DNA from: CAYFZO01 sp965226235
GTDB lineage: Bacteria; Pseudomonadota; Gammaproteobacteria; Poriferisulfidales; Oxydemutatoraceae
DNA: 64,000 nucleotides
Direction: 5' to 3'
NCBI GenBank assembly: GCA_965226235.1
Contig: OZ245335.1
Coordinates: 1,116,001 to 1,180,000 of the forward strand
The notes below the pieces were generated by a model, which did no database searches, was not told the DNA's origin, and saw only the letters and a list, made by a program, of their open reading frames with translations. Positions 35,192-44,968 of this stretch are shown here, one piece after another. Position numbers and translations under genes: made by a program. Positions within the stretch are counted from its first letter, which is position 1. The number at the start of each line of letters is the position of its first letter.

Positions 35192-38100
35192 TCACTTCGA
35201 TGAAACCCGAATCCGGGTGCAATGTCGCGCCCGCCGCCAGATTGTAAAGCCCTCGAACCCAATGTCGTGATCCGGGTTCGCCACCACCGACACCGGGCCA
35301 CGCGGCGCATCGAGGGAGACGATCACCGGCACCGCGGCCCGCGTCGGGTCGCCGTCAAGCCCCATACCTGCCTCGAGACCCAGCTTCACGATCCGGAACT
35401 GCCTGAGGTCGGCCAGATCCATCTCCATCTCATCCGCAGCAAACGCGTTCGACGACAACCACACACTCTGCAGGGGGTTGTCGGTCAGCACCACGGTTAC
35501 GCTCTGCGTATCCGAATCGACGCGCGGTATGGTCGTTACGATGAACGTCGAGGCCTTCGTACCTGCCACCACCACCGGCGTCGTCGGCACAAAAATCACC
35601 TGCACCTGCGCCGCCCCTTCCGAATCGAACCGCACCGACAACGACTCGACGTCAACCTGCATCCGCGTCGATGCTGTGATCCGCGCCGTAACCACGCCGT
35701 CCTCCGCCGGTTCATCCAGCACCACCAGCACCTGCACCTGCGTGGTCTCGCCATCGAGCGACACGTCCAGGATGCCGTCGAACCGGTCGCCGTCGACGAT
35801 CAGGTGCACATCTCCGGTCGCTTCAATCGACAATCTCGCCTCCTCGCCTGCCATCAGCCCCAGGCCCTGCGTGAGAGCATCGTGAAAAGTAAACACCAGC
35901 GGCGTCACTTCGCCTGCCGGAACCCTCCCCATCAGCGGGTCGCTGATCAGCGTCAGCGTGCGAATCACGACCAGTCTACGCGTCGACGGCTCCGGCTCCG
36001 CCAACCCAACGTCGCCCGCGTCGGGGACGCTTGCGCGCAGGACATAGTCAGCCGCCGTTGCCGTCGAGGCGACCGCCACAGCGACCGTGATCGTCGCCGT
36101 AGACCGATACATCTCGCCAAGCCCCATCGCCGTCCCTTCAAACTGCAACGTCTCGCTCCCGGAGAGCGAAAACGTCACGCTGTCTGTCGATCCATCGGGT
36201 GCCTCGGCCACCATCGTCAGATCCAGGAACTCTCCCGGCCGCAGGTCGGAAATCAACTCCACCTGCACCTGCGTGGTATCCCCGCGGACCAGCACCAGCG
36301 AGGTGTCCGCGTCCACGATGCGCAACTGTGGCACCGAACGTGGCGCAACGACCAGTGCGCGTGTCGACGACCCCGGCTCCGCCAACCCAACGTCGCCCGC
36401 GTCGGGGACGCTTGCGCGCAGGACATAGTCACCCGCCGTTGCCGTCGAGGCGACCGCCACAGCGACCGTGACCGTCGTGAAAGACCGATGCTCCTCGCCA
36501 AAGCCGGTCGCCGTGCCTGTGAACCGCAACCCCCCGCCGTCAACCGGCGCAAACGTCACGCCGACCATCGTCGACCCATCGCGCTCGGCCACCATCTGCA
36601 GTGTCAGGCTCTCCCCCGGCTGCAGGTCGGAAATCAGCTCCACCTGCACCTGCGTGGTATCCCCGCGGACCAGCACCAGCGAGGTGTCCGCGTCCACGAT
36701 GCGCAACTGTGGCACCGGACGCGAAACCAAGCGCACTTCCAGACTCCCGCGCACCTCCGAGATATGCAACGCCTCGTGACTGGCAGCGAGTGAGCGAAGC
36801 ATCAACTGCAAGGTACTCGGCAAATCGACGACGCGGCTTGTGCTGCTTACAACCTGCAAACTCACCGGCACCGCACCGCCACTGCCGTCGCCCACCAACT
36901 CGAGGGGGGCTCCCGGTGTGATTAGACTGCCGTCCTTCAGTAACTGAGCTCCGGTCGTGAAATCGGCGCGACTCAACTCCAGCACCTCGCCGAGGCCCAA
37001 CACCCCACGCCCGGGGTCGAACGCCAACTGCACCGTCACCACCGTCGTATCGCCAGCGACCAACTCCACCACGGGCGGAATAAACTCGAGCGCAAAGCCG
37101 CTGCGCGGCTCGATCACGAAAACCACCGTGGTTGGCACGAACACGCCGTCGAGCGTGCTTGCGTCGGGATCCGACCCGACCACCGCAACGATCACCGAGG
37201 TGGTCGCCGGCGCCGTTTGCGGAGGAATGCCGACCTGCACCGTCACGGCTTCGCCCGGCTCCAGCGCAATGCGCTCAACGAGCCCGCCGTCGGGAGAGAT
37301 AAAGCCGACTTCGATGTCCGGATCCACCACCCCGGCGACCAACTGCAACGGCAGACGTTCGCCGGCGTTCAGCGGCTCGCCATCGACTGTATTCAGCGTT
37401 ACCTCAAACCGGTGCGGCGTATCTATCCCCGGAATCACCGTCACCTCGTCCGGCGAAGCGGCCAGCACAAACCGCGGGCGCACAATCGACACAGCCAGCG
37501 GTCCGGCCGCCTGCGCCTCCACCAGTGTCGAAGCCACCACCTCCAGTAGTACTTCTCCCCGCGACAGCGGTGGCGTGCCGCGCGGCACCGACAACATCAG
37601 GGGCACCCGCTGATCTCTCTGCCTCAGCAGAAACTGCCTGCCGTCAAAATCGGCACCCAGGCCCGACACCGCAAGCGGAGTGGAAAAAACGAGCCGGACA
37701 CCAATCTCTTCCTCGCTCAGCAAGCTACGCGGCGTAACCAACAGAACAACATCCTCGGGGGTGCTGCGACCCGCGACCAACGTAACCTCATCCGGATCGA
37801 ACGCCACCTCCAGCTGCGGCAAAACGCGCAGCGGCAGCCTGCTCTCGCTACGAATCAACTCCCGGTCAACGCCATCCACGCGCAATACCCCAAACGCATC
37901 AGCAACCGGGGATACTCCCTGGGCAACGGCTATCCGCACCGTGGTGGCATTGGCAAAAGAAGCCTCGGGCAATGAAGAAGCCTCGGGCAATGAAATCGGC
38001 GTGGTCTGCAGAAGCAACGACCTGCTTCGTTTGCCATTCTCATCCAGCAGGTCAAAGTACCGGCTCAACTCCCCGGTGGCGTCCCCGGCAGCGTTCACAT

Positions 38101-39280
38101 TCTCCACCCGCAAAGTCAGCCTGGTCTGCAACCCTTCGCGTAGCGGCGGGGCCAAGAACAACAGAACCTCCTCCTGCTCGCCACGGCTCACGACCAACAC
38201 CTTCAGCGTGTCGAGGGGCTTTGCGGCAGAGCGAAACTCCACTACCGAAGGCGGCGTAGTCACCTGCACGAACATCGCGATCAAGTCTCCGGCATCCGGA
38301 CCAAACGGAGCGGGCGCCGGCATCAACTGGTCGAACATCCGGTTGAAATCCGCCAGGTCGCCGGCTTCAAAGTCTCGCGGAACACGGATCACCTCGACCG
38401 CCTCCAGGCCTGCCCGCGTTCCCGCCACCGTCGAAAACGGATCGACCACCAAACCGATCGGCGCGTCCGGGTGCGCGTGCACCGTAACCGGATACTGCGT
38501 GACGAACCCCCCGACGGCGTAGGAACCGAGCGTCGCCAGAACATAACCGGGACTATACGAGGACGTATACGAGGACGGGCGAGGCTCGCCGAGGTCGGTG
38601 ACGGAAACCAGCGGAACGTTCCGATCCGTGAGCGTATCGAGATCGGAGAGAAATACCACCACGCCCTGCGGCCCCCGATCGGGCAGGCCTTCCCGGCTCA
38701 ACCACGGCCAGGTCGTCACCACCGCCGTCGCGCTACTGTCCTGCTGGACGAAAATCCGCTCGTAGTGATAAAACGCCGGCGGCTCCTCCAGGAGGTCGTT
38801 GACGAAAAACAACGTTACGTGGGTCGAGGCTGTGGTGCGCACGAGCTGCCTGTCCGCGTCCAGCACACCCACGCCGGTGCTCGCCTCAACGGTGGCGACC
38901 AGCCGGCCGTACTCCATGAAGGTGCTACCCAGATCCGGCGCTGCCGCCAGCAGCGTAACCGGAACCCGCAGCGAATCTGCGCTCAGAGACACCGACTGCG
39001 TCTTGACGGCAACGTCACCGACCTCCAGCAGGTACAGACCGGTACTCTCTGTCGCCGGCAGCCGCACCTGTGCCAGCAATTCTTCGCCTTCCAGCAACGG
39101 CGGATTCGTGGTAATCCACAACTGCGTCGTGCTTCCCGCCATCATCCCCGCGCCCTCAATATCGCCCGTGGGCTGGATCACCAGCCGCACGCCACGCAGC
39201 AACTGCACGTCGAGCCGTGCGTCAAAATGCACCTCGGCGTTGCCCGTCAGCACCGTCTGTGACGAGAACACGACCTGCAC
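35192..39280 (-). CDS. giant protein, 1,362-codon middle segment
   Basis: An uninterrupted 4.1-kb frame of non-identical beta-sandwich modules. Recurring cores are V-x-A-G-x-S/T-T and V-E-V or I-x-P-R linkers. Two consecutive modules beginning V-P-Q-L-R-I-V-D-A-D-T-S are near duplicates (see the repeat at 35,970-36,730). Coding sense leaves this frame near 35,245, after D-I-G-F-E-G; the next frame gives Y-N-L-A-A-G-A-T-L-H-P-D. Upstream it joins the previous piece near 39,290. The ATG at 39280 has no Shine-Dalgarno and is not a convincing start. Confidence 0.8.
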   Translation of the reverse strand: MQVVFSSQTVLTGNAEVHFDARLDVQLLRGVRLVIQPTGDIEGAGMMAGSTTQLWITTNPPLLEGEELLAQVRLPATESTGLYLLEVGDVAVKTQSVSLSADSLRVPVTLLAAAPDLGSTFMEYGRLVATVEASTGVGVLDADRQLVRTTASTHVTLFFVNDLLEEPPAFYHYERIFVQQDSSATAVVTTWPWLSREGLPDRGPQGVVVFLSDLDTLTDRNVPLVSVTDLGEPRPSSYTSSYSPGYVLATLGSYAVGGFVTQYPVTVHAHPDAPIGLVVDPFSTVAGTRAGLEAVEVIRVPRDFEAGDLADFNRMFDQLMPAPAPFGPDAGDLIAMFVQVTTPPSVVEFRSAAKPLDTLKVLVVSRGEQEEVLLFLAPPLREGLQTRLTLRVENVNAAGDATGELSRYFDLLDENGKRSRSLLLQTTPISLPEASSLPEASFANATTVRIAVAQGVSPVADAFGVLRVDGVDRELIRSESRLPLRVLPQLEVAFDPDEVTLVAGRSTPEDVVLLVTPRSLLSEEEIGVRLVFSTPLAVSGLGADFDGRQFLLRQRDQRVPLMLSVPRGTPPLSRGEVLLEVVASTLVEAQAAGPLAVSIVRPRFVLAASPDEVTVIPGIDTPHRFEVTLNTVDGEPLNAGERLPLQLVAGVVDPDIEVGFISPDGGLVERIALEPGEAVTVQVGIPPQTAPATTSVIVAVVGSDPDASTLDGVFVPTTVVFVIEPRSGFALEFIPPVVELVAGDTTVVTVQLAFDPGRGVLGLGEVLELSRADFTTGAQLLKDGSLITPGAPLELVGDGSGGAVPVSLQVVSSTSRVVDLPSTLQLMLRSLAASHEALHISEVRGSLEVRLVSRPVPQLRIVDADTSLVLVRGDTTQVQVELISDLQPGESLTLQMVAERDGSTMVGVTFAPVDGGGLRFTGTATGFGEEHRSFTTVTVAVAVASTATAGDYVLRASVPDAGDVGLAEPGSSTRALVVAPRSVPQLRIVDADTSLVLVRGDTTQVQVELISDLRPGEFLDLTMVAEAPDGSTDSVTFSLSGSETLQFEGTAMGLGEMYRSTATITVAVAVASTATAADYVLRASVPDAGDVGLAEPEPSTRRLVVIRTLTLISDPLMGRVPAGEVTPLVFTFHDALTQGLGLMAGEEARLSIEATGDVHLIVDGDRFDGILDVSLDGETTQVQVLVVLDEPAEDGVVTARITASTRMQVDVESLSVRFDSEGAAQVQVIFVPTTPVVVAGTKASTFIVTTIPRVDSDTQSVTVVLTDNPLQSVWLSSNAFAADEMEMDLADLRQFRIVKLGLEAGMGLDGDPTRAAVPVIVSLDAPRGPVSVVANPDHDIGFEGFTIWRRARHCTRIRVSSK
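35970..36730 (-). repeat. tandem ~380-bp duplicated module
   Basis: Two adjacent copies 380 bp apart encode V-P-Q-L-R-I-V-D-A-D-T-S, G-D-T-T-Q-V-Q-V-E-L-I-S-D-L and S-V-P-D-A-G-D-V-G-L-A-E-P. Both the start and end stretches are almost identical DNA while the middles differ. Confidence 0.8.
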
Positions 39281-39732
39281 CGCGCTTGAGCGCTCCGGAA
39301 CGACTCCTTCGGCGACGCGTACCTCGATCGTCCCCGCGACACCGCGGCATCAAACGTGAGCGTGACCGGCGTCACCGAAACCGCCCCCGGAGGCGCGCCA
39401 AAGCACGCCGACGCTGTCCACTGCCTCAGCAAGCAACAACGGCCGATCCAGCGCGACCTGCACCGGCTGCGACGACAGACCCAGTAGCTTGCCGACCTCG
39501 CCGACCACCAGCTCAATCCGCGGAGGCATAAACCCGCGCCCGAATCTGACGCGGCACTACCATCGACCCTCACCGTGCGCGAGACCAACTCCAGGTTGGC
39601 GCGATAGGCGTCCCGGGTTGGAGATGGCCACCTCCTGTGACCGTGCTCCTCCTCGCGCAACAACTCGACCGCGATCTGCCCCATCGGCGGCACCCCGACC
39701 TCGGCCGACAACCTCACCGCGTCTATCCGCAA
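39247..39732 (-). pseudogene. giant-gene fragments, 39.25-40.25 kb
   Basis: Coding sense is visible only in short runs: E-V-G-V-P-P-M-G-Q-I-A-V-E-L-L-R near 39,690 and P-P-G-A-V-S-V-T-P-V-T-L-T-F-D-A-A near 39,370 in this frame. Other runs, such as D-E-Q-L-T-T-L-M-F-T near 39,760, fall in other frames. At least four frame changes occur in the kilobase. Confidence 0.5.
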
Positions 39733-40269
39733 CCGCGTATCCGGTAAACATCAGGGTCGTGAGTTGCTCGTCCGATGGCAGCCTGCGTCGTCCAACGACT
39801 CGGTCAACAACAGGCGCACGTGCAATTCCTCGCTCCGCAAGCACGATTGACTGGAGGTGTTATGTCGGCCTGCAACTCCACCGAAAACCTCGGTGCTGCC
39901 GCCGGCTTCAACGACCAGATTCCTCGACTACAACGGCCATTCCTGGCTTAAACACGATGTCAAATCGGGCGCGGCTCGACCGTAACCTCGCAGCGGTTCG
40001 TGCGGCACAACCTCCGCCGGCGTCGTAATGAACTGGGTGGAACCAGCGTCTCAAACCAATAGGATGTCAGTGTCCACCGCATCCAGATTCGCAATGAACC
40101 TACGAACCCGTCTCCGGATCCTCGGGCCGAAATCAAGCCTGCCGTCGGACAGACTCGGGTGCAAGCCAGCCGTAGCGTCGAAATCGGTACGAAATCCCGC
40201 ATTGTCTCGCGATCTGATACGTCTGGTACGCCGAAGCCGCAGACAGCTCCGAACCGACGTCCGAGAGTC

Positions 40270-41223
40270 CTACGCTTGAATGTCTGTGGTACTTCCCGCC
40301 GTTACCCGCACCACGGCAGAACACATCCAGGACTGAAAATCCGAAACGACGTTCACTTCCAGGGGGGTCGAGACAACGAGACTCGCATTATGAAACTCAC
40401 TAGTCGGCCCCGGATCAATCTGCAACCGCCCGCGCAATGCCGCTCGTCCCACGCCGACAGTGGCAGTCACCACCTGCGTCGTGCCCCGGAATGCAACCAT
40501 AATCGATCCATCCCCCGTCTCCGATATCCCCATCCCCAATGCAGACATGGTCACCCCTTCGGGGTCAGTATCATTTAACGCATCTGGCGTCAACGCTCCG
40601 TTATTCAACGCGTCCTCGTACCAATATCTGGCCAGAAGAAGCAACTCCTCGCCCGGGGCAAACCGATGTCCCTCCGGCGAAGTAAGCAGGATCCTCACCT
40701 CTGTGGTGCTTCCGGAGCTGTCGGCGCGCAGCGACACACGTTCGGGCTCGAAGCTGACCACGAATTGCCGCTCGCCGATTCGCACCAACAAAGTCGCCGG
40801 GACAAACTGTGCATTCAATGCAGCGGCGCGCTCGTCCGAAACCGCCGCGTGGACGCTCGCCGCGAACTGCGGTGGAAGCGACAAACAGCCCCAACCCCGA
40901 AAAAGCCCCGCTCCGCGTCCAAGGAATACATTTGGTCGGCCGCATGGCCCAAGGAGGGGGTTACCAGAAACCACTCCACTACCAGGAGCGGCGGTTACAT
41001 CGACCGTGGCTGCGTCGGGTGGCTTGGGCAACCCGACCCCATCCAGTGACCGCACCGCCACCACGAACTGCTGCGTCGTGTTGGCAGTAATTACCGTCTC
41101 ACCGATGCCATCGCCGTCCTCTGTGAGCGCAAAGAACAACTCGAACCGCGGACGCCTGACCTCGACCGGCAGGCCCGGCCCCGCGACGATATCCAGACCG
41201 GTTGGTGTCTCTGATGTTCTCAT
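40270..41223 (-). pseudogene. giant-gene fragment, 317 codons
   Basis: A well-behaved beta-sandwich stretch with P-V-E-V-R-R-P-R-F-E-L-F-F, then R-Q-F-V-V-S-F-E-P-E-R-V-S-L and S-T-T-E-V-R-I-L-L. A cysteine pair (L-G-P-C-G-R to G-W-G-C-L) is about 20 residues apart. Frame changes bound it on both sides. Confidence 0.65.
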
Positions 41224-41480
41224 GCCGCACCGTAACCCTCCACCACGCCAGAGACCGGCTGTGCATCCCGGTCTGCATACAGGTACACCGCCACGACAGG
41301 GGTCGACCCCGACAACTCTACTATCACCTGGGTGCTCCTCTCCCTGGCGAACGGGTCCAGGGCCGGGGCCTCCAGCGACAGCAACAGTCCACCAACCGAT
41401 CCCGCAACCGAACTTGAATCCAGCGACAATGTCGCCACTTGGCTAAGCCCAACAAGCGGGGGATCCGTAGAGACCTGCAC
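41220..41480 (-). pseudogene. giant-gene fragment, 86 codons
   Basis: Protein-like throughout: Q-V-S-T-D-P-P-L-V-G-L-S, S-T-Q-V-I-V-E-L and V-A-V-Y-L-Y-A-D-R-D-A-Q. It joins the following piece with an overlap of a few bases. The preceding 200 bp contain a C-x5-C (G-C-V-D-Y-T-A-C) in yet another frame. Confidence 0.55.
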
Positions 41481-41695
41481 CGGGGGTCGACACGCACGCC
41501 GTATAGTCCACGCACCCGGAGATCACCGTAGCGTTCGAAGGAGCAAAAACCACCGTCGATTGCGGCAACACCGTGATACCCAGGCGCCCTGGCTGTACAA
41601 GATCCACGTTGCTCGCCGTCCGACTTCCTCGCCACCAGGTTGCCCTGCTGATCCGCGCGCGACGCCAGGATACTCACCGTCGCCCGCGGCGAGTG

Positions 41696-42082
41696 TCACC
41701 GTAAACCTAACTTGTGCTCTGCGACACCGTCAGGCCTTCCACGCCTTCCGGGGTCAGCGACAGCGTGATCGTCTGCGGCCGCCCGCGGGAGGATGTTCAG
41801 GGACACCTTTGCTTCCTTCTCACCATCCACGACCAGAACCAGATCGAGCGGATCAAACACCACCGCTGTACGCAGACTGACGATCCTCACCAGTGGAACG
41901 AACCGCGGGTCGCGCTCAAATACGATCGGTGGCACCGGCGGCCTGAGGTTCGTCTCAAAGATCAACGGGGTAAAGTCGGACAAGTACACCACCGTGCCAA
42001 TCTCGGCGTCTGCCGCGGCCCACACCTCGATCTTCTTCTCCGCCGACGCCGTGCTCGCCACCCAGATCAACGCCCAGATCAA
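41696..42082 (-). pseudogene. giant-gene fragment, 128 codons
   Basis: Protein-like from E-K-K-I-E-V-W-A-A-A-D to K-V-S-L-N-I-L (about 42,040-41,790), then out of phase. The TTG at its start is followed by a short hydrophobic run, which by chance resembles a signal peptide. Confidence 0.55.
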
Positions 42083-44169
42083 AGGACGCCATCGTCAACG
42101 AAGTCGCTCTCGCGACCCTCTTCCGAACAATGGCCGCTCACGTCGACGAATACCTTGCTGTCCACTCGCGTCACGCAAAAACACCCCTCATAATGCTGAC
42201 AAAGCCGCGCGCGTGGATTGTCTCGTCGAGGATCCCGTCGGGGGGCTCCAGGATCCCCTCGGGCTCGATGCGCACCATCAACTGCGCCGCTTCCGCCCGC
42301 GCCCTGCTGAACATCCAGCGGCTGCGGCCGGAACACGATCACCGCACGACGCTCCGCCCGGATGCCCAGCCCGTCTCCTTCCAGCAACTCACCCAGGTTG
42401 ACCGGTGCGCCCGCAAGGTCTACCCTCATCCGCAACTCAAGCGGCGCCGTCGCACAGAAGGTAACCGCCGCGGTCGATGCTGCTGCGGTAAAGACCACCG
42501 TGCTCGAACCCACGACGGACGGCGTGCTCGACGAGTTGTCCGGGTACCCCTTGCAAAATGCCGGGTTGTTCATCTGGTCCGAGTCCGAGCCGACACTCAC
42601 CCGCAACGAATCCGGGTCGACCGCAACCCGAGCTGCGTCGTCCGGCGTGTAGACCAGCCGCAACCCGACTTCGCTGTCTCCCGACAGGCCTTCCATGCGC
42701 AGACCCACCACGTGCGGAACCCCCACGGCGATCACCAGATTGCCATCTTTGATCGGCGACGCGTCCGTGACCAGACGAAACTGCGCCGTATCGAACCGCA
42801 GGGCACCATTGTCCTGCACCGCGTCCGCTACGCTGATCGTCGGTTTCATCGTCGGCACCGCGGCAGTCACAGTGGACGCGATTACCCGCGCTTCAAGATA
42901 AAACACCTGGCGTGGCGAAGCGTCGAAATCTTCCGCCAACTCGACCGGTATCTCTATCATCCGCCCGCCCAGCGGATCCGCCGCGTCGGTGTCGACAGAC
43001 TCGATCTGCGGAAGCACGCCGCCGCCTGCAAAGGTAACCACGAAGTTGGTGCTCGCAACCGGGGCCTTGCCCCCGATGAAGAGTTCCGTCGTGTAACGCA
43101 ACTCAACCACCAGCCGCTCGGTGCTCGCCAGGCTACCGCCCTCAAGTGCCAGGTCGACCCGCACAACATCGTCTTCGCCAGACAGCGCTAGCCGCGGCGG
43201 CGTGAACACCAACTTGAACGAACGGAACACATTGATCGCAAGAGGCGCCGGTTCCACGAGGATGCTCACGCGGTTGCCGCTCAACGTGAAATCGACAAGC
43301 GTCGGAACTGCCTCCACGCCCGCGGAAAACGTGATCATGGTCTGGTCTTCGTCGCCGCTCAACCGCACCAATGCAGGAAACTCGATCTCGCTGTCCCTCC
43401 GCAGGCTCAGCAGCACGTTGACCCCCTGGTCGGCAAACAGGCGCGGGAAAGTCGTTATGCGCAAATTGGAGCTCCCGCCTGCGACCATGTCGATCACCTC
43501 CGGCGCGTACAGCAACCTGACAGTGCTCGCCTCCAGCACCCTCATGTCGAATGACGCGACCGTCACCCCGCCATCTGTCGCCAACGGCACGCCCGCGCTA
43601 TCCGTCAGCGTCGCCAACGGCCGGCCAGCCGCGTCGATCACCTCGACCAAAGTGCTACTGGCGACCACGCGCAGGGATGCCACTTCACCCGGCTCGATGC
43701 CCAGGATCGGAATCACCGTCTCGCTGGACATCCCGTCCAGCACGACACGGATCACCGTCGAAGCCGCCAGCGGCTCTTCTGCCAGAAACGCCGCCTTCAC
43801 CGCCGCGTTGCCTGCTTGGTAACTTCCCGGAAATACTGCCGAACCTTCGATCCGCACTTCGATTTCGATCTCTTCGTTTTCGCGCAACATGGCACCGACC
43901 CGAAGATCCCGGGACTCCCCGGCGACCACGGTCGAAGGCGAGAGAATCTCGCCGGTCACATCTTTGCCCAACATGGCACCGGCTCGAAGATCCCGGGACC
44001 CCCCGGCGACCACGGTCGAAGGCGAGAGAATCTCGCCGGTCACATCGACATCGCCGAACTCGACCTCCACCATCAGACCCCGTTTGACCAGCACCTCCAG
44101 CGTCGCACCTTCACAGTAATCGCGATCGACTTCATCGGACGGATCATTGAACGCGAAGCACTCCCTCAC
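42079..44169 (-). CDS. giant protein, 696-codon middle segment
   Basis: An in-frame stretch, good from 44,169 to about 42,305, of cysteine-containing beta-sandwich modules. Cysteine pairs occur in E-C-F-A-F-N-D to R-D-Y-C-E-G near the start and in A-F-C-K-G-Y-P to V-T-F-C-A-T-A near 42,560-42,450. A 28-residue perfect-register tandem duplication lies at 43,886-44,053. Below 42,305 a neighbouring frame carries sense (R-I-E-P-E-G-I-L-E-P-P-D-G), then sense returns here near 42,185 until about 42,095. Confidence 0.75.
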   Translation of the reverse strand: MRECFAFNDPSDEVDRDYCEGATLEVLVKRGLMVEVEFGDVDVTGEILSPSTVVAGGSRDLRAGAMLGKDVTGEILSPSTVVAGESRDLRVGAMLRENEEIEIEVRIEGSAVFPGSYQAGNAAVKAAFLAEEPLAASTVIRVVLDGMSSETVIPILGIEPGEVASLRVVASSTLVEVIDAAGRPLATLTDSAGVPLATDGGVTVASFDMRVLEASTVRLLYAPEVIDMVAGGSSNLRITTFPRLFADQGVNVLLSLRRDSEIEFPALVRLSGDEDQTMITFSAGVEAVPTLVDFTLSGNRVSILVEPAPLAINVFRSFKLVFTPPRLALSGEDDVVRVDLALEGGSLASTERLVVELRYTTELFIGGKAPVASTNFVVTFAGGGVLPQIESVDTDAADPLGGRMIEIPVELAEDFDASPRQVFYLEARVIASTVTAAVPTMKPTISVADAVQDNGALRFDTAQFRLVTDASPIKDGNLVIAVGVPHVVGLRMEGLSGDSEVGLRLVYTPDDAARVAVDPDSLRVSVGSDSDQMNNPAFCKGYPDNSSSTPSVVGSSTVVFTAAASTAAVTFCATAPLELRMRVDLAGAPVNLGELLEGDGLGIRAERRAVIVFRPQPLDVQQGAGGSGAVDGAHRARGDPGAPRRDPRRDNPRARLCQHYEGCFCVTRVDSKVFVDVSGHCSEEGRESDFVDDGVL
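43886..44053 (-). repeat. 84-bp tandem duplication (28 residues)
   Basis: Two consecutive copies starting at 43,886 and 43,970 encode D-V-T-G-E-I-L-S-P-S-T-V-V-A-G followed by S-R-D-L-R-A/V-G-A-M-L. They differ at only a few bases. The length is a multiple of three and keeps the frame. Confidence 0.9.
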
Positions 44170-44968
44170 TACTTATCCCCGTATCACCCCGCGTAAGCAC
44201 CTGGAAGCGGCCATAATCGAAATCGGTCGCCTCGGCATCTACCAAAACGCTCACGTCAATGTGCCTTGCGTCAACGTCTATATCAGGCGCCGGGAACGGC
44301 GGGGCTTCCTCCGTCTCCAGCATCGCCATCACCGCATCAACAAGATTTCCCTTATCGTCCAGACTGCTCAGACGACCGCTCCCATCCGAACTAAAGATGA
44401 TGTCCAGGCTCACATCTGCCAGCAGCCTCGCGATCAGGCTCACGTCGGCCATGCTGCTCCGGCTATCTTCGGCGATCTCATTGCCCGGCAGCAGAACCAC
44501 CTGTTGCGGAGAAAACGCCAGCATCGGCCGGTAGGGTTCGACGATCACCAGCAACGATGTGGTCGGCTTCAGCACCGGTTCGCCACCGGTGCTTGTATCC
44601 ATCACCGTGCTCCTTACAACCTCGATGGTGGCGTCGCCGGCACGCAGACCGAAGGTCCCGAGTAACGTTGTGGCCATGTCCGTCAGCTCCACCCGCGTCG
44701 AGATCAGGTCCAGGATCTTCACCGGAAGCAGAGGCGACACCTCCACCATCAGTTCCACCTCTGCCGTTATGCCGCTCAAAGACCCCCCTGCCAAGGGCAG
44801 CAGAACCAGTGCCGCCAGTTCCTCCGGATCGCACGAGACCTTGCACACCTCGGCAACGACCCGGCTCGGCATGAACACCAACTGGAACATCCGCGGCGCA
44901 ACCTCCACCTGCAGACTGAAGGGAGAAACAACTTCGGCGCCATCCCGGCACCTCCACTGCTTCCACAC
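44144..44968 (-). CDS. giant protein, 274-codon middle segment
   Basis: Protein-like from about 44,945 (V-V-S-P-F-S-L-Q-V-E-V-A-P-R-M-F-Q-L-V) to 44,175 (F-Q-V-L-T-R-G-D-T-G-I). A C-x3-C (V-C-K-V-S-C) is near its start. Coding sense enters from the 44478-45650 frame and leaves to the 42079-44169 frame. Confidence 0.7.
   Translation of the reverse strand: MWKQWRCRDGAEVVSPFSLQVEVAPRMFQLVFMPSRVVAEVCKVSCDPEELAALVLLPLAGGSLSGITAEVELMVEVSPLLPVKILDLISTRVELTDMATTLLGTFGLRAGDATIEVVRSTVMDTSTGGEPVLKPTTSLLVIVEPYRPMLAFSPQQVVLLPGNEIAEDSRSSMADVSLIARLLADVSLDIIFSSDGSGRLSSLDDKGNLVDAVMAMLETEEAPPFPAPDIDVDARHIDVSVLVDAEATDFDYGRFQVLTRGDTGISSEGVLRVQ

Noticed and set aside
42040..42082. Signal-peptide-like start (TTG, then a short hydrophobic run ending A-S-T-A-S-A) that could mark a separate gene
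   Set aside because: There is no Shine-Dalgarno and no basic n-region. The sequence directly continues the preceding giant-gene module after one frame change, and the frame fails again 250 bp later.
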